A DNA stretch of 64,000 nt from Narthecium ossifragum (Eukaryota; Streptophyta; Magnoliopsida; Dioscoreales; Nartheciaceae): contig OY986970.1 of the NCBI GenBank assembly GCA_963920575.1, positions 14,033,588 to 14,097,587 on the forward strand, written 5' to 3'. The position numbers and the translations under genes are program-made. The notes beneath the pieces were generated by a model, which worked only from the letters and a program-made list of their open reading frames with translations, had not been told where the DNA came from and ran no database searches. Position 1 is the first letter of the stretch, and the number at the start of each line of letters is the position of its first letter. Shown piece after piece: positions 12,701 to 23,039 of this stretch.

Positions 12701-15700
12701 AAAGAAAATCCGGCGTGACCTCTGGGCACGAACGCATGAACGAAACTGTACAAATATTCAATACATATAATACATTTCTCATGATCATTCATTAACAACC
12801 TGTGACGACATTTGCTAAGAATATGAAATAATTCAATAATTCACATGACAAGTCACCGTTAACCCCGATCAGATTCAATTTCTAAGATCTAACATAAAGG
12901 GCCACACGCCCAACAAGTGTATCATTGTATAATATAAGTTCGTAGGTACAACCGCTTGTACAAAATAATACAATGATTATCACTGAGCTCTCAAATACAT
13001 ATGACAACCCAAATATCCAAACATAAGGAGGCATAACAATCCAAAACTACATGTCTGAGTATAAGGAACTAAAGGAGTACAAAATGGCTATCTGGCCTAC
13101 AAACTCAGGCTCACTAATATTACAAGTAATCTAACACTCAGAAGTTCTTCTGGGTTAAGTAGTAATGATTACTTGAGATGAGGAAAAAGTAGAGAGGAAG
13201 TAGTAGGTGGAATGGGGATAACTTTTAATGCGTGTTTGGGGATAAAGTGTGGAATAAGAGGAATATTCCCCCCTTAACCCGGGATAAAAGTTATCCGGGA
13301 TAAAAGTTATCCCGGGTTAACTATCCCCGTACCAAACAGGGTCTAAAGAAGAGGGATTGGGTTTCACAAACAATCATAGGCATAAAAGTAAACATAGGGC
13401 ATCACCAAGCCCTAGCACATGCATCTACAACATCTTAGGGCTTCTTCAAATCATAGGGCATTACAAGCCATCACTAATCCAAGAAAAAGGGAGAAAGATG
13501 GGTTTCCCTACCTCAAGAGAAGGAGGAAGAAGAACTCCTCCCAAGCACCAAGCTCCAAGAGCTCTCCCCAAGCTCCAAACACCTCCAAAAACACTCCCCC
13601 TCCAAGCTACAGGCAAAAGCAACGGACAAGAAGGCTAAGGGCTGTTTAACTAATAGCTAGTGGGCTAATGGATCCGGATTAACGGGTTAACGGGTCTGCT
13701 GAGCCTTATAAACAGCTGTAACTCTTACCTCCGAACTCCGATCGAGATGATGATGTGTTGGAAAGCTCTTTTCAAAACTCACAACTTTGTAGTTCACACC
13801 AGCCCAAGCGTCCGAGGTTCGAAAGGTCAAAAATGCCCTTCAAGCCTGCCGATTTCTCAAAAATCAGAAATTCGGAACAAAAGCGAACTACAAAGAGGGT
13901 TATTTCCGTCATTTCAACTATGAAAATTCCGAAACTTCGGGGATAGCATTCTCTAGCCGAAACACATATGCGAGAAAAGAAAACGCATGAAAAAACCCAA
14001 CGATACTCCCATGGGAGTCGAAAAAGTCTAAAACCCGAAATATGGAAAATTTCAGGAACCTAACGGCCCAAACTCGGAAATTTCTTTCCAAAATTCTGAA
14101 ACTTCGCACACTAGTCTAATTTGACTAGATACACATGCGAGGAAAATAAACGGGACCAAAAGCCCACTCGGCACGCAAGCTCTACATTCGTGCCACCGAC
14201 ACTCTAGAATACGGATATTTCTCGGTTGAAGTCATTTCTTACCGAAATGCTCCCATCCGAGTCAAACCACCTCCATAGGTTCCCCGAAGCCTAGGGACAC
14301 GTGGTCTAGTCCGCATTCTCGATTCGAGGCCTCACATTTTTGTGTCTAGGACTCAAATTATATATATGTAACTTGAAGTTGTGGCTTTAGAGTGAAGTCG
14401 GAACTCAACATTACGACTATACAGGATCCCTATTAAGCCGCTATGCGTGTAGGGTGAGTGGCCAGAAAAGGTCACGACACTGGAAAATTCTCAGAGAGCC
14501 GTGAAGTGGAGTTACGGTTTCATATAAGATAAAGCTATAACTTGAAGTTGCGGCTTAAACGCGGCCATTAAAAAAACGAAAGGCCCATCAACGTGGCAAC
14601 AACCAAGTTGATGTGGCCAAAAAGAGGCAAATCCATCGAAATACTTTTCCGGCATGTATATTTTGATAATTTCTATATAAATAAGATTATTTAATAATTT
14701 TTCCAACTTGTTAATTAGTGTCACCTGAAGTTTCAAAGGAGCTCATAAGTAAGGGTTTATGTCATTTTGAGTTATTACAGACTATTATGCTATTATCTCA
14801 TGGGTCGTCTTAGCTTGAGAAGTAAAGGGAGCAGTTCCTAAAATTGGAAGTAATTGGGCTGCAGGAATGGATCCAGCATGATCCGTGTTGGCTTTTGAAA
14901 TGGGGACCTTTATAGAATTTAGCAACAACTGAAGTTTTCTGAGGAAGCTAATGACTCAGGTAACGGCAAGCTTGTTAGGCTTGGCCTAGTCCCATCACTG
15001 GTGCATGCATGTAGCAACTGGATGATGTGGAAGATAATTTCACGATAGTCAGAGAAGAGAGGGATGGTGAGAAGTCAGGTTTTTCCTTTTTAAGCCTTGA
15101 CTCGATCATATGGCTTTCAACAAGTGGATCTGCAATGTAGAAATGTCTGGATCATTATTGAACCTGTCAGATGCATTCTTAGACACGACAGTAATACTTT
15201 GGCTGATCTTTTACCACCTTATCAGCATGTCAGTGGTTCCTGCCTCTTTGTACTGTGCAAGTGCTACATGTCATATGCTGCTTACACACCCCGGAGTCGT
15301 CTTCGGGATGTGGGTGGTTGAGTGCATCTATGAAATGTGTAGAAAAGCACGTTGGCTCGAAGACAAACTGTAGTTGATATTTCCGGAGCCTACTCTACTA
15401 AGAACTCTAGTAGATATATTGTTAAATCTATTCTTGAGGAGTCATTCCTAAAGTTGTTTAATGAGTTTACTTGGTTATTTAATAAGTTGTTTGTTGTGCA
15501 TGTCCTTTTCTGGCGCTAATCAACTTTTTTCCAACTTTTGCTGAATAAAGAGGATAAGCATGTATCTTTATTATAGTGCATTTGATTGGTACATGCAGTG
15601 GGACTTAGTGTAGCCTCTTTCTGGTGTCCTTACTGACTTAATCTTGATATTCAGGTTCTCATTCAAAGTTGGATTGGGATACACGGATGAGAATAGCTCT

Positions 15701-16852
15701 TGAAGCTGCAAAAGGCCTGGAGTACTTGCACGAGCATGTAAGTCCACCTGTAATTCACAGAGATTTCAAGAGCAGCAACATTTTGTTGGACAAGAATTTC
15801 CATGCAAAAGTTTCGGATTTTGGCTTAGCTAAGCTTGGGTCTGACAAAGCTGGAGGGCATGTGTCAACGCGAGTTTTAGGCACTCAGGGATATGTTGCCC
15901 CAGAGTAAGTTCAACCTCTCTGCTATTTTGCTAATCCTATATAACTTGAGTTTAAGTACTTGGGTATTCGGAGCATATTGCATTCATAAAAGCTTTCTGA
16001 TAACTCCATAAATCAAGTCTTTAAGTGTGAGCATGGTGTGTCTAAATTTGCTGTTTCAACCTTTCACTGCAGATATGCATTAACGGGGCATTTGACAACC
16101 AAATCAGATGTGTATAGTTATGGGGTTGTGGTCTTGGAGCTGCTTACAGGCCGGGTACCCGTAGACATGAAGAGGCCTCCTGAAGAAGTAGTTCTTGTAT
16201 CTTGGGTGTGTATGCTTCCTTTATGCATATAGTAATCTAATTAACTTGCCATTTTATTCTAATGATTTAAAGCTCTGGTGTTAATTGGAACTTGCCTAAT
16301 TGCTTAGATCATACACAAATGTCACATGCACCAAGTATTGAAGCATTTTCTTTTCCAGTGTTTATTTCTTTCTGCCTTCTTATTATCTATTAATCATCTA
16401 TAGAGCTGGTCACTTTTTGTGTGTTGGACCGTCTATTTGATGTTCAACTTTGACGCCGCAATCTTTGTCGCATGTATTATTATTTTCTTGTTTACAATTC
16501 TTTGTGCAAAATGCTTTGGCCCTGTTCAATCTTCGTTTCCATGTTCTAATTCCTTGTCTATTTCCGTCCTTTGAAGGTTCTGCCTCATCTGACCGACAGA
16601 GAGAAAGTCGTACAGATCATTGATCCAGCAATGGAGGGCCATCATTCAACGAAGGATGTCGTGCAGGTAGCTGCCATTGCTGCCATGTGTGTGCAACCTG
16701 AGGCCGATTACAGACCTCTGATGGCAGATGTAGTCCAATCACTAGTCCCCCTTGTGAAGCACAAATCGCCTATGAAGAAGATTGGCAGTTCCTCCAGCTT
16801 TCAGAATACCATGTTGCCAACTGCACGTGAATGTGGTAAAGCTAGTTCGTGA
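3321..16852 (+). CDS. Membrane-anchored receptor-like Ser/Thr kinase (five exons)
   Basis: Exons 3321-3773, 3889-4024, 15655-15904, 16073-16205 and 16577-16852 join in frame through GT-AG introns to 415 codons. A hydrophobic segment (residues 14-40) is followed by a basic/acidic linker and a full kinase domain: glycine loop 114-121, ATP lysine 135, helix-C Glu 151, catalytic HRD Asp 233, DFG Asp 251, APE ending at 280. It has an RD-type catalytic loop and no extracellular domain. Architecture and sequence resemble the plant transmembrane RLCK-like group typified by Arabidopsis At3g58690 (from memory), expected to phosphorylate proteins at the plasma membrane. The ATG at 3321 gives the membrane segment at the usual place. 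The oddity is intron 2, 11.6 kb of nested transposons. Every key residue is intact, so it is probably functional. Substrate and ligand partner are unknown. Confidence 0.88.
3889..4024 (+). CDS. Kinase exon 2: N-lobe strands 4-5 and hinge
   Basis: Acceptor AG at 3887-3888, donor GT at 4025-4026, phase 0 in and phase 1 out. It encodes the GYCSD block and the LLVYEYM hinge. It follows a 115-bp intron. Confidence 0.85.
5326..9260 (-). mobile_element. Complete pol-less LTR retrotransposon G
   Basis: LTRs at 5326-6529 and 8240-9260 flank about 1.7 kb. The target duplication CCGCC is perfect (5321-5325 and 9261-9265). On the minus strand the 5' LTR is followed by an iMet-like primer site, and a purine tract (complement of 6530-6545) precedes the 3' LTR. 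The internal part has no gag, protease, RT or integrase motif, only a 102-codon minus-strand ORF (6846-7154) I do not recognise and a degenerate CTGATCTGG-rich tract (7180-7480). It must have moved using enzymes from another element. Confidence 0.85.
8224..8236 (-). other. Primer-binding site of element G
   Basis: The minus strand reads TGGTACCAGAGCC three bases after the LTR end, one base from the plant iMet-tRNA primer site TGGTATCAGAGCC. This fixes element orientation. Confidence 0.75.
10710..11111 (+). mobile_element. Solo LTR I (402 bp)
   Basis: Starts TGATGACATCC and ends TTCCTATCA, with perfect 5-bp duplication CATAG at 10705-10709 and 11112-11116. It contains a TATTTATAGAG promoter-like motif near 10923. 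It belongs to no other family in the window. Orientation follows the TATA motif. Confidence 0.8.
11399..12002 (+). repeat. 301-bp tandem duplication in X1
   Basis: Two head-to-tail copies (about 11399-11699 and 11700-12002) differ at scattered positions only. The block is present once in the X2 arm, so the doubling is specific to X1. Confidence 0.8.
12654..14336 (-). mobile_element. Solo LTR J (gypsy-like)
   Basis: The plus strand begins TGTCACGCTCCGTCCC and ends GGCCTCACA. On the minus strand this is TGTGAGG...GTGACA, the same style of ends as LTRs B and C. It splits the core of X2. No perfect target duplication is evident (ATTTG before, TTTTT after), so edges may be a few bases off. No coding motifs. 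Confidence 0.6.
13225..13346. mobile_element. Small MITE-like element in LTR J
   Basis: The left side GTGTTTGGGGATAA and the right side TATCCCCGTACCAAACAGG are roughly inverted, and the interior has a GGGATAAAAGTTATCC repeat. The CCAAACAGGG end is like those of the elements at 17411 and 18329. Edges are approximate. Confidence 0.4.
14706..15654 (+). other. Remaining plain sequence of intron 2
   Basis: AT-rich intronic DNA without recognised repeats. Short open frames at 15097-15373 have no recognisable product. A pyrimidine-rich stretch precedes the acceptor. Confidence 0.5.
15655..15904 (+). CDS. Kinase exon 3: catalytic and activation loops
   Basis: Acceptor AG at 15653-15654 and donor at 15905. 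It completes the glycine codon begun at 4024 and contains [14 protein letters not shown] and the activation segment up to the APE glutamate, which is split across the next intron. Confidence 0.87.
16073..16205 (+). CDS. Kinase exon 4: helix F region
   Basis: Starts with the last base of the APE glutamate codon after AG at 16071-16072, encodes the SDVYSYGVV helix-F motif, and ends at VLVSW with donor GT at 16206. The preceding intron is 168 bp. Confidence 0.86.
16577..16852 (+). CDS. Kinase exon 5: C-lobe end and tail
   Basis: After a 371-bp intron ending AG at 16575-16576, this encodes 91 residues and the TGA stop. It includes the [14 protein letters not shown] block (helix I), a conserved arginine and a serine-rich tail. 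Confidence 0.86.
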   Translation, partial: VLPHLTDREKVVQIIDPAMEGHHSTKDVVQVAAIAAMCVQPEADYRPLMADVVQSLVPLVKHKSPMKKIGSSSSFQNTMLPTARECGKASS

Positions 16853-17407
16853 ATTCAAGTGAAGGACCATCTTCTGTTCTTTAGCCTAAAAGGTGAAACA
16901 ATCTCTAATATATATGTAGCTTAGATTGATATCATAAGTCTGTCTTCCGGTGGTATCTTGACTGTATATGTGTTGGACCACCTAATCTATCACTGGCTTG
17001 TAGCTCTGATTTATCACGTTGTTGCTATCATGTGATGTTGGTTGTTTTATACTGACATCAATTTTTGCATTTCACTGTCTTTGATCTCATGTGCCATGTG
17101 TGGGCTGTCCGAACTAGTTGACTACCATGAATTGTGTTAGTTTTATTAGCTATTGCTTGTAATTACCATTCCTTTGTTGCTTGCATACTGTTGTCTTAAT
17201 GAGTGCAGGATGGTGTGAGTGGTGGAAATCATTTTGTGGATTTTGGGTTATATGTGATGAAATTAAATGGTCTGCATCTCCTGAAGTTGACGGTGCTTGG
17301 GTGAGAGCAGTACTAGGATGGGAGCTTTCTTGAGGAGTCCTGTTTCACCCCCAAGGGTAAGAGGCTAGGAAAAAACAAAAGATAAAGAAACTGAGCTGGA
17401 TGTCCAT
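16853..17407 (+). other. 3' flank of the kinase gene
   Basis: AT-rich sequence after the stop, probably containing the 3' UTR; AATCTCTAATATATATG near 16900 could serve as a poly(A) control region, but no strict AATAAA is seen. No further gene recognised. Confidence 0.4.
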
Positions 17408-17410
17408 GTA

Positions 17411-18177
17411 GGGTCTGTTTGGCAAACCTGAATTTGATGAATTAGCTGAATGAGGAATCTGTGGAATTACTGAATGGGGAATGAGCTGAATCTGGTGATT
17501 CCGTGGATTTTGGTTCTGTTGTTTGGTTGGTCTGTATGGGATGAGCTGAATCTGTTGATTCTGGCGTTTGGCTTGTCTATTATGGATGAGCTGAATCTGC
17601 TAATTTTGTTCAAATTAATAATAAAATTTTAAATTTTTTTCAAATTAAGACATGTTTTTTTATTATAATAATAACAATACCAATGAGATATGATTGATCG
17701 AAATTATTAAAAATTTAGGTTAAATTAATTCTTTGAATGCATCTAATCATGTAAAATGATTGATCGAAATTATTGAAAATTCAGGTATAATTTAAGTTAT
17801 AATATATTAAATGATTTTATAAATTAAATTACATCAAATATTTGCTTTAAAAATACTCAATATTGGTCTCATAACGAAAATATCGATGATATCTTTCCAA
17901 TGAGATTAATTTCATAAAGTTTCAACATGTATATTTAAAGTTATGATAAATATAGCTATTTTAAATATCAAGGGGATAAAACTGTCATTTAGGATATTGT
18001 CAAATTCGGATACCGCTTGGATTGATAGCGCCGCGATTCCAAAATTTTGGAATCCGGGTCGGATCCCGTGGATTCCAAAAGACAAAACCAGCCAAACAGC
18101 GGAATGAGTTGAATCTGGAATCCGCCCATCTTCTAATCCACATAATCCTTCCCATACTATGCTTGCCAAACGGACCC
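17411..18177. mobile_element. MITE-like element (767 bp)
   Basis: The left end GGGTCTGTTTGGCA is matched by the right end TGCCAAACGGACCC as an inverted repeat with one mismatch, flanked by GTA at 17408-17410 and 18178-18180. The interior is non-coding, with repeated GAGCTGAATCTG motifs at 17455-17600 and their complements near 18100. A 3-bp duplication fits PIF/Harbinger- or CACTA-related MITEs; the class is uncertain. Confidence 0.72.
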
Positions 18178-18328
18178 GTAATACTTCTTTATCCTGTATT
18201 TGGGATCGCTTGGACTCTGGTCTGAGCTAGCTGGAATGGGTTTCTGATTAAGTGGTTTTATTTTTGACAAGGATGGCAATGTGCTGGGTAAACAGGGGAA
18301 CAATTGGGGTATCCATCTGGTTGATGGA

Positions 18329-18469
18329 GGGGCTGTTTGGTGCGCTTGGGATCCGGGGACGTGCGGATTCCAATCAGATCCCTCGGCGGATCCCGAGCAG
18401 ATCTCAAAAATCCGTGGGCGTGGATTTCGTCCCTTGGATATCGCGGATCTGTGGTATCCAAACAGGCCC
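18329..18469. mobile_element. Short MITE-like element (141 bp)
   Basis: Ends GGGGCTGTTTGG and CCAAACAGGCCC are inverted repeats with flanking GGA at 18326-18328 and 18470-18472. The termini resemble those of the 767-bp element, so the two are probably related. No coding capacity. Confidence 0.6.
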
Positions 18470-18472
18470 GGA

Positions 18473-19141
18473 ATGTATGGGGTTTCAGTAAGAACCGGTC
18501 GGATACCAAAGTCGAAACACAACAAGATTTGGGCTAGTTTTGGTTTGGTTTTGCTGGCACGGTCGATGCGTGTTGAAATTGGAATCAAAATGCTTTATTT
18601 TTTATTGGACTAGAATTGAAATTAAAGCTAAGAAAATTAATGCCATCCCTGACACGCATCTGACCTGTATTTTCGTGGTTTTGATATATATCTTCCCCTC
18701 AATTTTTTCTTAATGCACGGTCTTAAAGTGAAATGCTGTTGTTTGAAGTTCTAACCTTGGATGGTTAGATGGCAAGGAACGAGCGGGAGATTTTTAAACG
18801 AAATAAGGGCGAGGCAATGGTAATGTCCCATGAAAGATTTTCCATGATAAGAGGGGTTGGGTTGGAAAAATGCCCCCAACCGAGGTTTTGGCCATCTCTA
18901 TGTTTAGTTCTTCCTTCGTCCATATATAATTTGGCCTACAATCTTATTAAACTTATAAAAGGGAGTTGAGAGAAAATAACTTTACATCAAACAATGGAAA
19001 GGCTTTCAATCCAAGGGTGGAGGGTCACCCCTAGAGTGGATAAAATAAGGGAGAAGGGTCAATAGGGGCTGAAAAAAATAGGGTTTGGTAGTAGGTTTTA
19101 ATTTTTTTTTGATATGGCAATAGAGGCGATGGGACGAAAAT
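18473..19141. other. No recognised feature
   Basis: AT-rich intergenic sequence with short chance open frames only. Confidence 0.4.
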
Positions 19142-19142
19142 G

Positions 19143-19170
19143 CCCCCCCCCCCCCCCCCCCCCCCCCCCC
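19143..19170 (+). repeat. Run of 28 cytosines
   Basis: Uninterrupted C homopolymer. Its length is the least reliable base count in the window. Confidence 0.9.
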
Positions 19171-19558
19171 AAGCGCCCCCCAGCTCCTCACCCTCCGGAT
19201 CCCGTCGCCGCCGCCCAGCTCCTCACCCTCCGGATCCCATCGTCACCGCCCAACACCTCACCTTCCGAATCCCGTCGTCGCCGATCTAGCTCGCCGTCGA
19301 TCCACCTCGTCGCGGATCCAGACCTCCATCTCGTCGCCATCCGTCATCGATCCCCGGTGCTCCCGTCGCCACCTTCTTCCTCACCCTTCGGATCCCGTCG
19401 CCGCCACCCTCCTCACCCTCCGCATCCCGTCGTCGCCGCCCAGCTCCTCACCCTTCGCATCCCGTCGTCGTCGATCCACCTCGTCGCCGATCCAGACCTC
19501 CAGCTCGTCGCCGTCCCTCATCGATCCCCGGCGTTCCCGTCGCCACCTCCTTCCTCAC
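19171..19558 (+). repeat. GC-rich minisatellite-like block
   Basis: Repeats of a CTCACCCTCCGGATCCCGTCG-type unit; a longer block (about 19290-19382) recurs at 19470-19558, period about 183 bp. It ends abruptly at LTR A2. Looks like a fragment of a GC-rich leader; no convincing protein. Confidence 0.6.
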
Positions 19559-19834
19559 TGATACGAGTCGATCCGACTCGACCAACTGGACCCGAACCCA
19601 GAAGAGGAACCAAGCTGGTTCAACCTCTTTCCTAGTTTGACTTGGACTTCCCTAGTTCAAACTAGAGTATTTAATTAGTATTTATCATTAGTCTTTTATT
19701 GAGTCCTAGTTGATTGTTAGGATTTAATTAAGAGTCCCTTTGAGTTAGGAAGTTGAGTTGAGTCAGAAACCTTATTACTTGCTAATCAAGCAAGGGGGTT
19801 TTTCTAGTGGATTAGGACTCTGTCAAGGTCTCTA
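19559..19834 (+). mobile_element. LTR of family A, truncated (A2)
   Basis: Begins TGATACGAG and matches other A copies up to the TATA region, breaking after GGTCTCTA, where gypsy B polymerase sequence starts. The other 1 kb of the LTR is missing, so a deletion or recombination joined it to B. Confidence 0.85.
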
Positions 19835-21738
19835 CTCAACACTGGAGAAGTCCCGCACGAACCGTCTGTAGTAACCCGCTAGGCCTAAGAAACTACGGAC
19901 CTCCAACACTGTCCTCGGTCTCTGCCACTGTACCACTGCCTCGACCTTGGCCGGGTCAACTGAGATCCCTGCTGCCGACACCACGTGTCCAAGGAATCCC
20001 ACCTGTGCAAGCCAGAACTCGCACTTGGAAGCCTTGGCATAAAGCCGATGCTCCTGAAATAGCTGCAACACTGTCACCAAGTGTCGCTCATGCTCCGCCT
20101 CTGACCGGGAGTAGATGAGAATGTCGTCGACGAACACCACCACGAACTCGTCTAGGAAAGGCCGGAAGATCCTCTGCATGAGATCCATGAACGCTGCTGG
20201 TGCGTTCGTCAGCCCAAACGGCATCACCACGAACTCGTACAGGCCGTACCGAGTCCGAAAAGCCGTCTTCGGGATGTCGCAATCCCGAACCCTCAACTGG
20301 TGGTAGCCGATGCGGAGGTCGATCTTCGAGAACACTGAAGATCCTCGCAACTGGTCAAACAGGTCGTCGATCCTTGGCATCGGATACCGATTCTTCACCG
20401 TCACCCTGTTGAGCCGCCTGTAGTCTATGCAAAGTCGAAGGGTACCATCCTTCTTCTTTGCGAACAACACTGGCGCCCCCCAGGGAGACATGCTGGGACG
20501 GATGAAACCTCTGCTGGTAAGCTCGTCTAGCTGAGTCCTCAACTCACTATGTTCTGCTGGTGCCATCCTGAAAGCTGGGAGAGAGATCGGTGCGGTACCC
20601 GGTACCAGGTCGATCTCAAAATCGACCTCTCTGGGCGGTGGAAGCCCTGGCAACACCTCGGGAAACACGTCGGTGTAGTCGCACACGATCCTGGGGAAAC
20701 TGCTCTGCTGCACTCCCTCTGACCCAAATAGGGACAGGCTGGCCAGCAAGGCTGAAAGCTCGCTGCCACGCCTCCCTACACCACAAGCGAAGGAATCGGC
20801 TGAAAACCGATCCCCCAACAACACAAACTGTGTCCCGTCGGGTGTCCAAGCGACCACCCTCCGGCGACCACAGTCGATGATAGCTCGGTATGCTGCTAAC
20901 CAGTCCATACCGAGTATCACATCGAAGCCTGTCATGTCTAGCACCCGCAGGTCTAGACAGACACGGAGGTCTCCAACCTCCAAAGAACAAGATCGGCAGA
21001 CCTGGTCTACCCTGACTGTGCCTTTGATCGGTGAATCTACAGACTGTGCCACCTCTAGCCAACTCGTCTCCAACCCTCTGAGCACGGATGGCTCTGCCGC
21101 TGCCTGCTGATACTGCTGCGGCTGCTGGTACTACTGGTACTGCTGTGGCGACTGGAAAAGCTGAACGATGTCCGGCTGCTCATGCACCGGAAAAGCAAAC
21201 ACACGCCCCCGCTGGCCGCCTCCACCTCTGGAGCGGCCCGGTCCAGCCCCTGACTCGCGCCCACCACCGCTCCTCTGCTAGGCACCGTACCCCCCGCCTC
21301 TACTGCCCTGCGGCATAGCGCCCCGCGCTCCTCGCATGGGACAGTCCTGGCGGAAGTGTCCCGGCTACCCGCACTGGAAACAAGTGGCTGATGCGCCACC
21401 AGGCTGCTGACCCAGGCCTCCCCCTGACGGAGCCTGCCCAGACGGCCCGGTCGTCAGGGGAAACTGGCCTGGCGGACTCGGCAACTGTGCCTGGAACTGC
21501 TGCTGGCGCTGCGACCGCTGTTGAAAGCGTCGCTGACGCCGACGGTTCCCTCCGCTGTATCCCCCTCTGAACTGGGGTCTCTGCGGTGCACTGGTAGAGG
21601 ATGCCGATGGAACTGCCCGGCACCTCTCGTCCCGCAACTGCGCCCCTACTGCCAAGGCGCAGTCCAGAACTGCTGAGTACGTCTGGAAGCGATAAGAACT
21701 GGTCCGTCGTCTGATCTCTGATCGAAGCCTCTGCTCAA
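19835..21738 (-). pseudogene. Gypsy element B: gag end, protease remnant, reverse transcriptase
   Basis: The minus strand encodes, in order, the gag C-terminus with a CCHC knuckle, a protease remnant and a chromovirus-like RT. From 21085 to 19835 the frame is open for about 417 codons, with the RT fingers block ([18 protein letters not shown]), the KIDLR motif A and the FVDD motif C intact. RT ends inside the connection region where A2 joins; RNase H and integrase are missing. Two lesions inactivate it: a TAG inside the zinc knuckle near 21365 and loss of the protease active site (see findings). The sequence parallels element C at 49200-51350. Dead copy of a Ty3/gypsy Tekay-like family (lineage inferred). 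Confidence 0.85.
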
Positions 21739-23039
21739 TGATACGAGTTGATCCGACTCGACCAACTGGACCCGAACCCAGAAGAGGAACCAAGCTGGTT
21801 CAACCTCTTTCCTAGTTTGACTTGGTCTTACCTAGTTCAAACTAGAGTATTTAATTAGGATTTATTATTATTCTTTTATTGAGTCCTAGTTGATTGTTAG
21901 GAATTAATTAAGAGTCCCTTTGAGTTAGGAAGTTGAGTTGAGTTTGGAAGCCTTATTACTTGCTAATTAAGCAAGGGGGTTTTAGTTGGGTTAGGACTCT
22001 GTCAGGTCTCTATAAAAGGACCTTAGTAGTTTATGTTATGATGAATGATGAATGAAGAGTTATGAATTATTAGGAGTAGTTGATAAATTATCATAGGAGT
22101 AGAGATAATATAGCTTCCACCAGATATCTACCATAGATACACCTTCTTCCCCGTCGGTCATCTTCCCCGCAGCCGGCATCGCCTTCACCTTCATCTTCTT
22201 TCTCCCCGTCACTTTCTCTCTCCGCCACGTTAGCGACCCCACTGCCACGTCAGCGCCACGTCACCCGCTACTGTTCATCTTCTTCCTCCTCTCTATCCCA
22301 AAACCCTAGCCAAGCTTCACCGCCGTTCCCTCTCCGGCCGTCCCCGCTACCATTCAAGACCGCCAATCTCTTAACCTACCTCCCACGACTCCGGCCAGCC
22401 TTTCCCCGCCGTCTTCCATCGCCTTCGGCGCCGTCCTCGGCGAACCCGATCTCCGTCCCCATCACCGGCAAGCCGCGTCCGACCCATATCTTACCTCCAA
22501 AGTACGCCGCCGACCTCCCTAGGCCAGATCCCAGTCTTCTCCGACGTCCTAGAGCCCCGCAGAACCCTCGCCGTCGTCCCCGACGCCGATCCCCTCTAAA
22601 CCCACCGCCGTTGACCTCTAGATCCCGTCGATCCGGCAACCCTCCGACCAATCCACTCCGTTGGATCTCATCCCCATCAACCCACGAACCTTCCTGCCAC
22701 TATCCCGACAGCCACCGCCGCCCCTACGCCGGCGATCCACTCCGGCGACTCATCAGCCGTCGGATCTTTCCAGCCAGCTTTGGCCAAATTGGCTCAGCCC
22801 ACTTAACCGGTTCAGCCAAGCCAGTCAATCCGGATCCAGCCCAATCCAACTTGGTCAGCTTGATCCAGATCACTTCAGGCTTGATCCAGTCAAGTCCCCT
22901 TCAATCAGCTCAAGCCAGATCCGATCTAGCTAGCCAAATCAGCCCATTGGACTCAAATCAAGTCCGATCAGGCCGATTCTGATCGATTGGAGCAGTAGAG
23001 ACCCATTACGAGAGTATCACGAGTAGACTGCTCGTAACA
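21739..23039 (+). mobile_element. Solo LTR of family A (A3)
   Basis: TGATACGAG to CTCGTAACA, 1301 bp, inserted in the gag gene of B with perfect duplication CTCAA at 21734-21738 and 23040-23044. TCTATAAAAGGACC near 22010-22023 is the LTR promoter. Confidence 0.92.

Larger units (their letters stand above)
12040..14705. mobile_element. Long-TIR element X2, inverted relative to X1
   Basis: 12050-12650 is the reverse complement of about 11117-12010, and 14345-14705 is the reverse complement of about 10400-10708. So X2 is a second copy of X1 in opposite orientation immediately beside it, with LTR J inserted in its core. The pair forms a potential hairpin of nearly 1 kb per arm once the LTR insertions are ignored. 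Confidence 0.55.
4025..15654 (+). other. Intron 2 of the kinase gene, 11.6 kb, transposon-filled
   Basis: Donor GT at 4025 and acceptor AG at 15653. Removing the LTR insertions and the two inverted elements leaves roughly 1.2 kb of plain intron (4025-4213 and about 14706-15654), so most of its length is acquired. Both splice boundaries are intact. Confidence 0.85.

Noticed and set aside
12654..14336. Perfect target duplication for LTR J
   Set aside because: Flanks ATTTG and TTTTT do not match; shifting the edges does not give a convincing 5-bp repeat.
15097..15373. Two overlapping ORFs in kinase intron 2
   Set aside because: No recognisable product, inside a well-supported intron, no coding-like conservation visible.
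19114..19635. 173-codon proline-rich ORF
   Set aside because: Reads through the C run, a minisatellite and the start of LTR A2, so it cannot be a gene.
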